Part shown: in pieces, positions 18,693 to 28,159 of the stretch | How the letters are laid out: the number at the start of each line of letters is the position of its first letter | Numbering within the stretch: the first letter of the stretch is position 1 | From: an uncultured Desulfosporosinus sp. | GTDB taxonomy: Bacteria; Bacillota; Desulfitobacteriia; Desulfitobacteriales; Desulfitobacteriaceae | Assembly: GCA_927405585.1 (NCBI GenBank) | Contig: CAKMJS010000111.1 | Span: 1 to 51,724, forward strand | Reading direction: 5' to 3' | Length of the DNA stretch: 51,724 nt | Notes under the pieces: model-generated | Seen by the model: the letters and a program-made list of their open reading frames with translations, nothing else | What the model was told of the DNA's origin: nothing | Databases searched by the model: none | Translations under genes and position numbers: made by a program

Positions 18693-19583
18693 ATGAAGTT
18701 CCAAGACATTATCCTTACCCTCAACAAGTTTTGGGGGGAACAAGGGTGTATTATCGCTCAGCCTTATGATGTGGAAAAAGGAGCTGGGACGATGAACCCT
18801 GCGACATTCCTGCGCGCTCTTGGACCGGAGCCGTGGAATGTGGCTTATGTTGAGCCGTCGCGCCGGCCAACCGATGGACGATATGGAGAAAATCCTAATC
18901 GCTTACAACATTATTTCCAGTACCAAGTCATCCTTAAGCCCTCTCCGGAGAATGTTCAAGAACTTTACCTGCAGAGTTTAGAGAGCTTAGGGATTAATCC
19001 GAAAGAGCATGATATCCGTTTTGTAGAAGATAACTGGGAGTCTCCGACCCTCGGTGCGTGGGGGTTAGGTTGGGAGGTCTGGCTAGATGGCATGGAAGTG
19101 AGCCAGTTTACGTATTTTCAGCAATGTGGGGGTATTGACTGCAAACCAGTTTGTGCAGAGCTTACCTATGGTCTGGAACGTCTGACGACCTATATTCAAA
19201 ATAAAGATAGTGTCTATGATATCGAGTGGGTCGGAGATGTCACCTATGGTGATATCTATCTCCAAAATGAAATTGATTACTCGACGTACAATTTCGAAGT
19301 GGCGGATATTGAAGCCTTACAAATCTGGTTTGAGATGTATGAGCGTGAGGCGAAGCGGGTCGTGGAAAAAGGTTTGGTCCTTCCTGCTTATGACTATGTG
19401 TTAAAGTGCTCGCATACGTTTAACCTGCTGGATGCTCGTGGAGCAATCAGTGTCACGGAACGAACCGGTTATATTGCTAGGGTGCGTGCCCTCGCTCGTC
19501 TTTGTGCTCATGCTTATGTGGAGCAGCGGGAGAGGCTAGGCTTCCCTTTGTTGAAAACTAATTTAGTGAAAGAGGTGGAGTAA
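18693..19583 (+). CDS. glyQ: Glycyl-tRNA synthetase alpha subunit
   Basis: Catalytic subunit of the tetrameric (alpha2beta2) glycyl-tRNA synthetase. The 296-residue protein begins [19 protein letters not shown] and contains [38 protein letters not shown] and [12 protein letters not shown], all characteristic of GlyQ class II fold. It is preceded by a glycine T-box and followed 1 base later by glyS. Confidence 0.97.
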   Translation: MKFQDIILTLNKFWGEQGCIIAQPYDVEKGAGTMNPATFLRALGPEPWNVAYVEPSRRPTDGRYGENPNRLQHYFQYQVILKPSPENVQELYLQSLESLGINPKEHDIRFVEDNWESPTLGAWGLGWEVWLDGMEVSQFTYFQQCGGIDCKPVCAELTYGLERLTTYIQNKDSVYDIEWVGDVTYGDIYLQNEIDYSTYNFEVADIEALQIWFEMYEREAKRVVEKGLVLPAYDYVLKCSHTFNLLDARGAISVTERTGYIARVRALARLCAHAYVEQRERLGFPLLKTNLVKEVE

Positions 19584-19584
19584 G

Positions 19585-21660
19585 ATGGCGACCGATTTTT
19601 TGCTTGAGCTTGGAACGGAAGAAATCCCAGCTAAATTCTCCCCAGGGGCAATGACCCAGCTTGAAGAACAAGCGCGCAAACGGTTGGCTGAACTGCGCTT
19701 ACCCTTTGCGGAAGTGAAGATCTTCGCGACGCCTCGCCGTCTCGCACTTCTTGTGATGGGTCTTGAGGAGATGCAAGACGATTTATCGATGGAAGTGAAG
19801 GGGCCGGCTGTTAAAGCCGCTTACGACGTCAATGGGGCCCCTACAAAAGCAGCTCAGGGCTTCGCTAGAGGGCAGGGGGTGTCGGTAGAGGAACTATTCG
19901 TCCAAGAACTCAACGGAGTGCCGTATGTCTTTGCCCGTAAATTAGAAACTGGGCTGGAGACCAGGGCTCTTTTACCTCAGTTAGCGAAGGATCTGATTAA
20001 TGCCCTGCATTTTCCCAAACCTATGCGCTGGGCAGATTTAGATTTTCATTTCGCTCGGCCTATTCGTTGGATTGTCGCGCTTTATGGAACTGAGGTGGTA
20101 CCGTTTGAGTTCGTCGGATTAGAGTCAGGACGCACCTCGCGCGGGCACCGCACTCTGGCCACAGAAGCCGTTTTGCTAGAGCAACCGTTCGATTATATAG
20201 AAGACTTACGTAAAGCCTTTGTCATTGTCGATCCTAATGAGCGAAGGGCTGAGATTCAAGCCCAAATCAAGCACCTAGCGGAAAGCGTCGGCGGAGAAGT
20301 GCCTGAAGATGATGAACTTCTGGACGAAGTCATCCACCTTGTTGAATATCCGACCGCTTTATTAGGGGAAGTGGCCCCTAAGTACATGGAGTTACCAGAC
20401 GCTGTGATCACAACTCCGATGCGAGAGCATCAACGATATTTTCCAGTCCGGGCCTTTAACGGAAAACTTTTACCCTATTTTATCACGGTGCGTAACGGCG
20501 ATGCCTTTGCCCTAGACAAAGTAAAAGCGGGCAATGAAAAAGTGTTGAAAGCTCGTTTGGAAGACGCGGTCTTTTATTATAAGGAAGATCAAAAGGTTTC
20601 TTTGGCAGAATTAGTGCCTAAACTAGGAAAAATAGTGTATCACGAAAGATTAGGTACCGTCGAACAACGAGTCGAGCGTTTACGTGGCCTGTCTCGTTTC
20701 ATGGCGGATAAGCTTGAATTCGCAGGAGCCGAAAAAGAGGTGATTGATCGCACTGCGTTCTTGGCAAAGGCGGATCTTGTCACTCTGATGGTCAGTGATT
20801 TTCCGGAACTACAAGGGATCATGGGAGCAGATTATGCAAGTGCTAGCGGAGAGAAACCCGAAGTCTGTCAGGGTATACTTGAACATTATCAACCTCGTTT
20901 TACGGGCGATGAGTTGCCGTTGTCTGAACCGGGCCGTGTGGTTAGTCTGGCAGATAAACTAGATGCTATAGTCGGGGCGTTCAGCATTGGGATTCAGCCT
21001 ACCGGGTCCCAAGACCCATATGCCCTAAGACGTCAGGCACAAGGGGTTGTGGCGATCCTTTTAGACTCAGGCTGGAACCTTTCCTTAACGGAACTATGGC
21101 AGGAGTCTTATCGGGCTCTCACCGTGCAGGGGACTTCTCCGTTGCCGATCCAGGATATATTGCCCCTTTTACAGGATTTCTTTTATCAGCGGTTGCGTTT
21201 TGTGCTACAAGAACAAGGACTGCGCTATGACACTGTCGTTGCCGCGCTCGCTCTGGGAAGCGACCAATTGAATCGAGCATTACGCAGAGCCCAGGTGCTT
21301 TCTGAAAAACGAGAAGAAGAAGCCTTTGTTTCGTACGCCCAAGCGTATACTCGTTGCTTTAACCTGACGAAAAAAGAACCGGCTCAAGCCTTAAATCCAT
21401 CCATGCTAGTAGATGCGACGGAAATTGCCCTTGCTAATGGGATATCCATACGTAGAGAGCGTTTTGATCAGGCGATATCGATAGGTGATTTCGCTCAGGG
21501 ATATGAACTGGCAGCAGAGCTTGTCCCGCTGATCGAGGCACTCTTCCAAGCAGTAATGATTATGGTGGAGGATGCGGATTTGAGAGTTGCCCGACTGGCT
21601 TTACTCAGTCAATGTGTGGAGATGCTGGGGTGTTTGGGTGATCTTAGTATTTTAGCATAG
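19585..21660 (+). CDS. glyS: Glycyl-tRNA synthetase beta subunit
   Basis: tRNA-binding subunit of glycyl-tRNA synthetase, 691 residues. It starts MATDFLLELGTEEIPAKF and contains PTRRLA-type FATPRRLALLV, the HD-like core and a C-terminal DALR-type anticodon-binding region. Length matches the family. It ends next to a strong palindrome at 21724-21778. Confidence 0.96.
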   Translation: MATDFLLELGTEEIPAKFSPGAMTQLEEQARKRLAELRLPFAEVKIFATPRRLALLVMGLEEMQDDLSMEVKGPAVKAAYDVNGAPTKAAQGFARGQGVSVEELFVQELNGVPYVFARKLETGLETRALLPQLAKDLINALHFPKPMRWADLDFHFARPIRWIVALYGTEVVPFEFVGLESGRTSRGHRTLATEAVLLEQPFDYIEDLRKAFVIVDPNERRAEIQAQIKHLAESVGGEVPEDDELLDEVIHLVEYPTALLGEVAPKYMELPDAVITTPMREHQRYFPVRAFNGKLLPYFITVRNGDAFALDKVKAGNEKVLKARLEDAVFYYKEDQKVSLAELVPKLGKIVYHERLGTVEQRVERLRGLSRFMADKLEFAGAEKEVIDRTAFLAKADLVTLMVSDFPELQGIMGADYASASGEKPEVCQGILEHYQPRFTGDELPLSEPGRVVSLADKLDAIVGAFSIGIQPTGSQDPYALRRQAQGVVAILLDSGWNLSLTELWQESYRALTVQGTSPLPIQDILPLLQDFFYQRLRFVLQEQGLRYDTVVAALALGSDQLNRALRRAQVLSEKREEEAFVSYAQAYTRCFNLTKKEPAQALNPSMLVDATEIALANGISIRRERFDQAISIGDFAQGYELAAELVPLIEALFQAVMIMVEDADLRVARLALLSQCVEMLGCLGDLSILA

Positions 21661-21923
21661 GCGATGCTCGAGAGTTGAGGAGACGAAGAGAAGAAACAAG
21701 GAAACAAAGGGAAAAAGGGCAAAGGGGGACAGGTTCCTTGTCCCACCAACTAGGATTGGGACAAGGAACCTGTCCCCCTGTCCCGTAAGCTCTGCCGAGG
21801 AAATATTGAAAATTATGTACACTATCTAGTAAATAAATCATATATTATGATATAATTAGATGGTACGGTAACGCAATAGTATGTCACATTAGGGCGAAGA
21901 TTAACATTAAGAGGTGAAATGGG
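21661..21923. repeat. Intergenic interval with a perfect 22-bp inverted repeat
   Basis: The arms 21724-21745 and 21757-21778 are perfect reverse complements around an 11-base loop; the arm reads GGGGGACAGGTTCCTTGTCC plus CA. There is no T-run, so it resembles a REP-like palindrome more than a terminator. Before it is an AG-rich tract (about 21670-21725). After it, an AT-rich segment includes TATAAT at 21851-21856, possibly the -10 of the next gene, but its -35 is not recognisable. Confidence 0.75.
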
Positions 21924-22565
21924 TTGGAATGGACGGATCGTCAACAGCGTATTGTGGAAATCGTGAAAGAATCAGGTTCAATCACCGGTGAAAGGATTGC
22001 GGCAAAGCTGGATTTGACGCGGGCTACTCTCCGCCCGGATTTAACCATCTTGACAATGTCCGGGGTTCTTGAGGCCAGGCCGCGCGTCGGGTATTCTTAT
22101 CGTGAAAACACTGGACCTTCTCCGATTATGGAACGTTTACTTCAGCTTCGGGTTTGCTCGTATAAGTCGATGCCTGTTACTGTGCTAGAAACCGCGAGTA
22201 TTTATGAAGCGACAGTTGCAATGTTCACACAAAACGTAGGAAGCGTGGCGGTTGTCGGGACAGATCGTCTCCTTTTAGGAATGATCTCACGCAAAGATAT
22301 TATGAAAGCCTCTTTAGGGAAGAGCGACCTTCAACAAGTTCCAGTCGGCGTTATTATGACACGCATGCCGAATATCTATATGACGACACCAGATGAGCCG
22401 GTCTTTAGTGCTGCCAAAAAACTTGTACAACATCAGGTTGACAGTCTACCAGTGGTGGAAGGGTATGTGGACGAGAACGGGGATGAATGTTATGAAGTGG
22501 TGGGTCGGTTTACTAAGACGAATGTCACAAAGCTCTTTGTAGAAATTGCGGAAGCAAGGCTATAA
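21924..22565 (+). CDS. CcpN-like transcriptional regulator (HTH plus two CBS domains)
   Basis: DNA-binding regulator of 213 residues. Residues 1-60 form a winged HTH (QRIVEIVKESGSITGERIAA, then LDLTRATLRPDL); residues about 78-210 hold two CBS domains (VTVLETASIYEATVAMF; VGVIMTRMPNIYMTTPDEP) that usually sense adenine nucleotides. This is the CcpN/YqzB architecture, which in Bacillus represses gluconeogenic genes. Its place just before the PPDK regulator and ppdK supports control of PEP/pyruvate flux. TTG start with GAGGTG 7 bases upstream. Confidence 0.88.
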   Translation: MEWTDRQQRIVEIVKESGSITGERIAAKLDLTRATLRPDLTILTMSGVLEARPRVGYSYRENTGPSPIMERLLQLRVCSYKSMPVTVLETASIYEATVAMFTQNVGSVAVVGTDRLLLGMISRKDIMKASLGKSDLQQVPVGVIMTRMPNIYMTTPDEPVFSAAKKLVQHQVDSLPVVEGYVDENGDECYEVVGRFTKTNVTKLFVEIAEARL

Positions 22566-22851
22566 TTCGATGCACGATGCACGATGCCAGAGATCAGAGT
22601 CGGAGAGCGGAAGCTAGAAGAGGGTTGCCGGAAGCAACGGCTGGAGATTGAGCTAGAGATCGGAGTCGGAGGCAGGGCGGAATCTGGAATTGGGTAGTCT
22701 GAGGCTGGAGATCAGAGGTCAGAAGCCGGAAGTTGGAGAGAACAGAGGTCAGAGTCTGGTTGGACTTCGAGTGAACTCGTTCAGTATAAGCTGAACATTG
22801 AGACTTCGATTGGGAGTCGGGGAAGTGAAAAAGTCGGAGGAGTGTGAACGT
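22566..22851. repeat. Purine-rich period-6 degenerate repeat tract
   Basis: About 22575-22760 is built of loosely repeated hexamers such as GATCAG, AGTCGG, GGTCAG and CGGAAG. No gene is supported. The PPDK-regulator ribosome-binding site GGAGGAG lies at 22836-22842. Confidence 0.65.
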
Positions 22852-23673
22852 GTGACGACCCAAAGTACGGTGATTTATGTCATTTCTGATGCACTGGGAG
22901 AGACGGCTGAGTTTGTTAGCCGGGCGGCGGCTGCACAATTTCTTGGTGTTAAAACCCGGATACGTCGAATTCCCTATGTACGAGATGAATCGCATCTGGA
23001 AGATATTATGGAAGAGGCTGTGGCCGAAAAGGCCGTCTTAGTTTATACATTGGTACTTAAAGAACTTCGGGAATATTTGGAGAAAACAGCTCTTGAGAAA
23101 GGGCTTATTACTGTTGATATATTAGGTCCCTTGATTGGCGCCCTGACTAGCCAAACTGGTCTGCAACCCACGCATATTCCAAATATTATCCATCGCTTAG
23201 ATGAACAGTATTTTCGTAAAGTGGAGGCGGTCGAATTTGCGGTCAAATATGACGACGGCAAAGATGCTCGCGGGGTTCTCTATGCCGATGTTGTACTGAT
23301 TGGCGTCTCACGAACTTCGAAAACTCCACTCAGTATGTACTTAGCCCATAAAGGGCTCAAAGCTGCGAATATTCCGTTGGTTCCAGAAGTCAGTCCCCCT
23401 GATGAACTGTTTTATATTTCCCCTAGAAAGGTAATTGGGTTAACCTTGCGGCCTGAATTGCTGAACACAATTCGAACGGAGCGCTTAAAAACCTTAGGGT
23501 TAAAGGCAGGCTCGGACTATGCAAACCTTGATCGAATTATGCAAGAGCTGGAGTATGGACGGAGTGTCATGAAACGTATTGGTTGTCCGATCATCGACGC
23601 GACTGGCAAAGCGGTCGAAGAAACCGCCAGCATAGTGTTAGAATTATTGTTTAAGGAGGACAGAAATGAGTAA
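22852..23673 (+). CDS. Pyruvate, phosphate dikinase regulatory protein (kinase/phosphorylase)
   Basis: Bifunctional enzyme that inactivates PPDK by ADP-dependent phosphorylation of its active-site threonine and reactivates it by phosphorolysis. The 273-residue product begins MTTQSTVIYVISDALGETAE and has the P-loop GVSRTSKTPLS and YVR-type motifs of the DUF299/YqfL family. GTG 22852 follows GGAGGAG with 9-base spacing; the upstream in-frame start at 22798 is in repeat DNA. Its stop overlaps ppdK by 8 bases, matching its substrate gene. Confidence 0.95.
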   Translation: MTTQSTVIYVISDALGETAEFVSRAAAAQFLGVKTRIRRIPYVRDESHLEDIMEEAVAEKAVLVYTLVLKELREYLEKTALEKGLITVDILGPLIGALTSQTGLQPTHIPNIIHRLDEQYFRKVEAVEFAVKYDDGKDARGVLYADVVLIGVSRTSKTPLSMYLAHKGLKAANIPLVPEVSPPDELFYISPRKVIGLTLRPELLNTIRTERLKTLGLKAGSDYANLDRIMQELEYGRSVMKRIGCPIIDATGKAVEETASIVLELLFKEDRNE

Positions 23674-26314
23674 GAAGTATGTATACTTATTCCAAGAAGG
23701 TAAGGCTTCCATGCGAGACTTATTAGGAGGAAAAGGGGCCAATTTGTGCGAAATGACCAATATTGGGTTACCTGTGCCTCCAGGATTTACGATTACTACG
23801 GAAGCGTGTAATGAATACTACAGCAACGACCAAAATGTCCCGGAGAGTTTATGGGAGGAAGTCTGGCCTGCTCTCGCGGAAGTTGAGGCGGTCACGGGTA
23901 AACGTTTTGGGGATAAATTGAATCCCTTGCTCGTTTCTGTTCGGTCAGGGGCTAAGTTCTCAATGCCGGGCATGATGGACACGGTGCTTAACTTGGGGTT
24001 AAATGACGATACCGTAGAGGCTTTGGCTGTGAATACGCAAAACGAGCGTTTTGCTTGGGATTGCTACCGCCGCTTCATACAAATGTTCGGGGATGTCGTT
24101 TTAGAAGTAGAGCATTATGTGTTTGAACATATTTTGGAAATCGCCAAAGAGAAACAAGGGGTCAAATATGACTCCGAACTCTCTCCAGAAAGCCTTAAAT
24201 GGATGGTCAGTGAGTATAAGAAAAAGATTGTGCGTAACACTGGCAAACCGTTTCCCATGGATCCAAGAGAACAGTTAATACTCGCGGTGATGGCGGTATT
24301 TCGTTCTTGGAACATTGACCGAGCTGTTTTTTATCGCAAAATTAATAATATTCCCCATGACATCGGCACGGCGGTAAACGTTCAGTCCATGGTCTTTGGC
24401 AATATGGGTGACGACTCAGGCACTGGTGTGGCCTTTACCCGTAACCCATCGACGGGGGAAAGCGTTCTCTATGGCGAATATCTAATGAATGCTCAAGGGG
24501 AGGATGTGGTGGCGGGTATCCGGACGCCTAATCCGATCGCCACCTTGGCAAAGGAAAATGCGGAGATCTACGAGCAGTTTGTGGATATTTCTAAGCGCTT
24601 AGAGACCCATTATCGCGATATGCAGGATATTGAGTTTACAATGGAGCGTGGAAAACTTTATATTCTCCAAACTCGAAATGGTAAACGAACCGCCTCAGCG
24701 TCAATTCGTGTGGCTGTCGAACTGTTCCATGAAGGTGTAATTACTAAAGAAGAAGCGGTCATGAGGATCGAACCGGATCAATTGGACCATTTACTACATC
24801 GTCGTATGGATACGGATGCTAAGCTCCAAGTTTTGGCGAAAGGGCTTCCTGCCTCACCGGGCGCTGCCTCCGGACGAATTGTCTTTAGTGCGGAAGAAGC
24901 AGAACGCTTAGGGAATGTCGGAGAGAAAGTAATTCTGGTTCGTACTGAAACGACTCCGGACGATATTCGGGGTATTTTGGCAGCTCAGGGGATCTTAACG
25001 AGTCGAGGCGGTATGACCAGTCATGCAGCGGTCGTCTCTCGCCATATGGGCAAACCTGCTGTTTGTGGGTGTGATGCCTTGAAGATTGACTATGCTAAAG
25101 GTTTAGTGGCTATAGAGGGAGTTGAGTATCTCCAAGGAACCATCCTGTCCATCGATGGATCAACCGGTCGGGTTATCAAGGGAGAGGTCTCTATGGTCGA
25201 TCCGGAACTGAGTGAAGGCTTTAAAGAGTTCTTGGACTGGGCCGATGAAATTTCTCGACTCAAAGTAATGGCGAATGCTGATAGTCCGACCGAAGCAACG
25301 AACGCTAGGGATTTCGGAGCGGTCGGGATTGGGCTGACTCGGACGGAGCATATGTTTATGGACCCAGAACGGATTCCGATCGTTCAAGATATGATCCTTG
25401 CGCAGAGTCTCGAGGAACGTGAAGAGGCCTTGACTAAGCTCTTGCCTATGCAGGAAGAAGACTTCTATGGCATTTTAAAAGCGATGCAGGGACTTCCTGT
25501 GACCATTCGCCTCCTGGATCCTCCGCTTCATGAGTTTCTGCCGCATTCTGAGGAGTTGGTAGTGGAGATCACAAAACTCAGAATTAATAAAAACGATCCA
25601 CAAGCCTTATTTAAGAAAGAAATTTTGCTCAGCAAAGTGCGAGCCTTAGCAGAACTTAACCCGATGCTCGGTCACCGTGGTTGTCGTCTAGGGGTGTCCT
25701 ATCCGGAAATCACGGTTATGCAAGCCCGTGCTATTTTCCAAGCGAGTGCACGCTTGATAAAAGAAGGGTATGATATTCATCCGGAAGTCATGATTCCTCT
25801 GATTATGGGCAAGGAAGAATTTCTGATGATGCGTAAGCTGGTGGATGACACCGCGGACTTAGTTATGAAAGAACAAGATGTCCATATTCACTATAAAGTG
25901 GGGACAATGATTGAGGTGCCAAGGGCGGCTCTTCTGGCGGATGAGATCGGAGAAGTAGCAGACTTTTTCTCCTTTGGGACGAATGATCTCACCCAAATGA
26001 CGATGGGCTTGTCACGTGATGATGCTCAGGGCAAGTTCCTCCCAGTCTATCTGGAAAAGAATCTGATGAAAACAGATCCCTTTGTGGTGCTCGATCGAGC
26101 GGGAGTTGGAAAACTCATTGACCTGGGTGTGAAGCTGGGCCGAAGCACCAATCCGAACCTCACCTTAGGAATCTGTGGTGAGCATGGCGGGGAACCTAAT
26201 TCGGTCGAGTTCTGCCACATGGTTGGACTGGATTATGTTTCTTGCTCTCCATTCCGCGTACCTATCGCGCGTTTGGCAGCTGCCCAGGCAGCTGTAAAAC
26301 ACAAGGGTCAATGA
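23666..26314 (+). CDS. ppdK: Pyruvate, phosphate dikinase
   Basis: Interconverts pyruvate, ATP and Pi with PEP, AMP and PPi. The 882-residue enzyme has an N-terminal ATP-grasp domain (GGKGANLCEMTNIGLPVPPGF). The phosphohistidine domain contains GGMTSHAAVVSRHMG, with catalytic His453 and the regulatory Thr451. A C-terminal PEP-binding barrel has LTLGICGEHGGEP with the catalytic Cys. Full length for bacterial PPDK. GGAGG precedes the ATG. It is coupled to its regulatory kinase and followed by a strong bidirectional terminator. Confidence 0.97.
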   Translation: MSKKYVYLFQEGKASMRDLLGGKGANLCEMTNIGLPVPPGFTITTEACNEYYSNDQNVPESLWEEVWPALAEVEAVTGKRFGDKLNPLLVSVRSGAKFSMPGMMDTVLNLGLNDDTVEALAVNTQNERFAWDCYRRFIQMFGDVVLEVEHYVFEHILEIAKEKQGVKYDSELSPESLKWMVSEYKKKIVRNTGKPFPMDPREQLILAVMAVFRSWNIDRAVFYRKINNIPHDIGTAVNVQSMVFGNMGDDSGTGVAFTRNPSTGESVLYGEYLMNAQGEDVVAGIRTPNPIATLAKENAEIYEQFVDISKRLETHYRDMQDIEFTMERGKLYILQTRNGKRTASASIRVAVELFHEGVITKEEAVMRIEPDQLDHLLHRRMDTDAKLQVLAKGLPASPGAASGRIVFSAEEAERLGNVGEKVILVRTETTPDDIRGILAAQGILTSRGGMTSHAAVVSRHMGKPAVCGCDALKIDYAKGLVAIEGVEYLQGTILSIDGSTGRVIKGEVSMVDPELSEGFKEFLDWADEISRLKVMANADSPTEATNARDFGAVGIGLTRTEHMFMDPERIPIVQDMILAQSLEEREEALTKLLPMQEEDFYGILKAMQGLPVTIRLLDPPLHEFLPHSEELVVEITKLRINKNDPQALFKKEILLSKVRALAELNPMLGHRGCRLGVSYPEITVMQARAIFQASARLIKEGYDIHPEVMIPLIMGKEEFLMMRKLVDDTADLVMKEQDVHIHYKVGTMIEVPRAALLADEIGEVADFFSFGTNDLTQMTMGLSRDDAQGKFLPVYLEKNLMKTDPFVVLDRAGVGKLIDLGVKLGRSTNPNLTLGICGEHGGEPNSVEFCHMVGLDYVSCSPFRVPIARLAAAQAAVKHKGQ

Positions 26315-26379
26315 AAGTAGGGCTTTAAATAATAAGGCCGAAACTCTTATACCAAACTTTGAAAGAATAAAATAAAAGC

Positions 26380-26423
26380 GAGGGTACTGTCTCTTAAGTT
26401 ACAAGAGACAGTACCCTCTTTTT
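26380..26423. terminator. Strong bidirectional terminator after ppdK (copy A)
   Basis: Perfect 16-bp stem, 26380-26395 with 26403-26418, 7-base loop, then T-rich CTTTTTG on the plus strand. On the minus strand the hairpin is followed by CGCTTTTATTTTATT. It can stop both ppdK and the convergent FtsW-like gene. Related hairpins recur at 28575 and 32339. Confidence 0.92.
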
Positions 26424-26525
26424 GCTTGTTAAATCTTAGAACATACTTAATAAAATAAAAATGAGCCATTAAGAGATATTGCAATTTGGTATTTCTTAGA
26501 CTCCAGCATTTTAAGTTAAGATAAC

Positions 26526-27824
26526 TCAATTATAGCTCTGAGAAATTTTTTTTCGCCTATAAATGCTTGATATAATTCCAACTGTTGCTGCATTAATGAT
26601 AAGCTGTGAACCACCAAAACTTATAAAAGGTAATCCTAAGTCGCTTATAGGTGCTAGTCCTAAATTCATAGATATATTCCATAAAAACTGTACCGTTAGA
26701 ATAGATACAAAACCACTTATTAATAACTTAGCGTAATTAATCTTTACTTGTCTGGCTATACCAGCAATACGGACTAGGAACATTATAACAAAAGTAATTA
26801 ATAAGAGACTTGCTATCCAGCCAAAAGTATAGGTAATAAAGGCAAAAATAAAATCTGTATGGATTTCAGGTAATACTTGGTGATTAAACGTAAGCCCTTG
26901 TCCCCAAAGCCCTGAGTCAAAAATTATTTTACTCAACTGGATGTTTAAATATCCACTTCCTAGTGGATCTGCCGCAGGATTTAAAAATTTAAGGATTCTA
27001 TCTAGTCTATGAGGTTCAGTAATAGTTGATAGGATTAGTAAAGTCATAAATGTACCCAATATTAAGAAGAGTTTTTTTAATTTTGCGCCTGAAACAATCA
27101 TGATAACTATACAGGCTATACTATATATAGCTCCTGTTGAAATTGAAGGTGCCTTTAAAATTAAAATCAATGGTACTGCGAATAATGCTAAACCTTGCAA
27201 GCGCTGAAGATTGTTTTCCCAGTCTAATTTATTAATGATACCTGCCAGGGCTATTATGAACAATAATGGGCTAACTGCCACAAAGTTAACGTTAAATGGA
27301 CCAAAACTTAACCAACTTCTACTACCATTTACTTGATTTCCCCATAAAATAGTAAAAATGAGAAATAAAAGGGTTCCTAGATAAATATGTTTAGAATATT
27401 TTTCAAACTTTCTATAATCAAAAAAGTAAAAACCGATAATGGAGATTATACCCATAAATGAAAAGAGTAGACTTTTTTCGAAAATTTGGATATCGTATGC
27501 AAGCAAACCCTGGCTCTGGATAAAATACATTCCTAATAATCCTATATTTATAAAAAGAAAGGAAAATAATAAAATGCTCCATTCAGGCTTAGGTTTATGT
27601 ATTTTATTAAGCTGTTTTCCGATAATATCAGCATTACCCATTTGAACAATGGCCTTTTCGACAGCCTCCTCTTCGGAAGAACCTTGTGCTAGATGTTCTT
27701 CTAAAATTTCTTGGATATGAGTTTCTAATTCTAGTTTTACATCTTGATGAACATCACGAAATCTTATTTGTTTACATACTTCGCTAATATAATATTGGAT
27801 TTTTTTATTGTGATTTAAGTCCAT
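26526..27824 (-). CDS. FtsW/RodA/SpoVE family protein with N-terminal permease-prefix domain
   Basis: Polytopic membrane protein of the SEDS family, 432 residues. Residues about 5-75 form a soluble helical domain (DVKLELETHIQEILEEHL...EEAVEKAIVQMG) like the HAAS/permease prefix domain that often pairs with PadR regulators. About ten hydrophobic helices follow, with SEDS-like SRSWLSFGPFNVN and the C-terminal PFISFGGSQLIINAA. A peptidoglycan-polymerase or lipid-linked substrate role is possible but unproven. It overlaps the padR gene by 10 bases. Base composition is clearly more AT-rich than the ppdK region, suggesting acquisition. Confidence 0.88.
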   Translation of the reverse strand: MDLNHNKKIQYYISEVCKQIRFRDVHQDVKLELETHIQEILEEHLAQGSSEEEAVEKAIVQMGNADIIGKQLNKIHKPKPEWSILLFSFLFINIGLLGMYFIQSQGLLAYDIQIFEKSLLFSFMGIISIIGFYFFDYRKFEKYSKHIYLGTLLFLIFTILWGNQVNGSRSWLSFGPFNVNFVAVSPLLFIIALAGIINKLDWENNLQRLQGLALFAVPLILILKAPSISTGAIYSIACIVIMIVSGAKLKKLFLILGTFMTLLILSTITEPHRLDRILKFLNPAADPLGSGYLNIQLSKIIFDSGLWGQGLTFNHQVLPEIHTDFIFAFITYTFGWIASLLLITFVIMFLVRIAGIARQVKINYAKLLISGFVSILTVQFLWNISMNLGLAPISDLGLPFISFGGSQLIINAATVGIISSIYRRKKISQSYN

Positions 27825-28159
27825 GCAAGAACCTCCCCCGTTAAAATTTTATCAACCGTTGAACGGAATGTAACCCATTCTTGTTGTTTTTCTATTAATT
27901 CAGTTTTTCCTTTGGTAGTTAGACGATAGTATTTCCTTTGTCTACTGCCTTCGTTACCACACCAGTAGGATTCAATCATATTTTTAGACTCTAATGAGTG
28001 GAGAATAGGATAAAGGGTTCCTTCTTTAAAACTAAAGATACTGTTTGATTCCTTCTCAATTTCTTTAATCATCTGATAGCCATACATGGGTTCACGGTTA
28101 AGCAAGCTTAAAACTAAAACTACTGTACTACCTTTAAGCATTTCATTATTTACCTGCAT
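27815..28159 (-). CDS. PadR family transcriptional regulator
   Basis: Winged-helix repressor of 114 residues with the PadR pattern ALLSLLNREPMYGYQMIKEI-like start (LVLSLLNREPMYGYQMIKEI), then FKEGTLYPILHSLE and the basic wing RQRKYYRLTTKGK. The minus-strand ATG is preceded by AAGGAGGT. It overlaps the SEDS-like gene, so it probably autoregulates that two-gene operon. PadR plus a HAAS-domain membrane protein is a recurrent Firmicutes pairing. Confidence 0.92.
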   Translation of the reverse strand: MQVNNEMLKGSTVVLVLSLLNREPMYGYQMIKEIEKESNSIFSFKEGTLYPILHSLESKNMIESYWCGNEGSRQRKYYRLTTKGKTELIEKQQEWVTFRSTVDKILTGEVLAWT

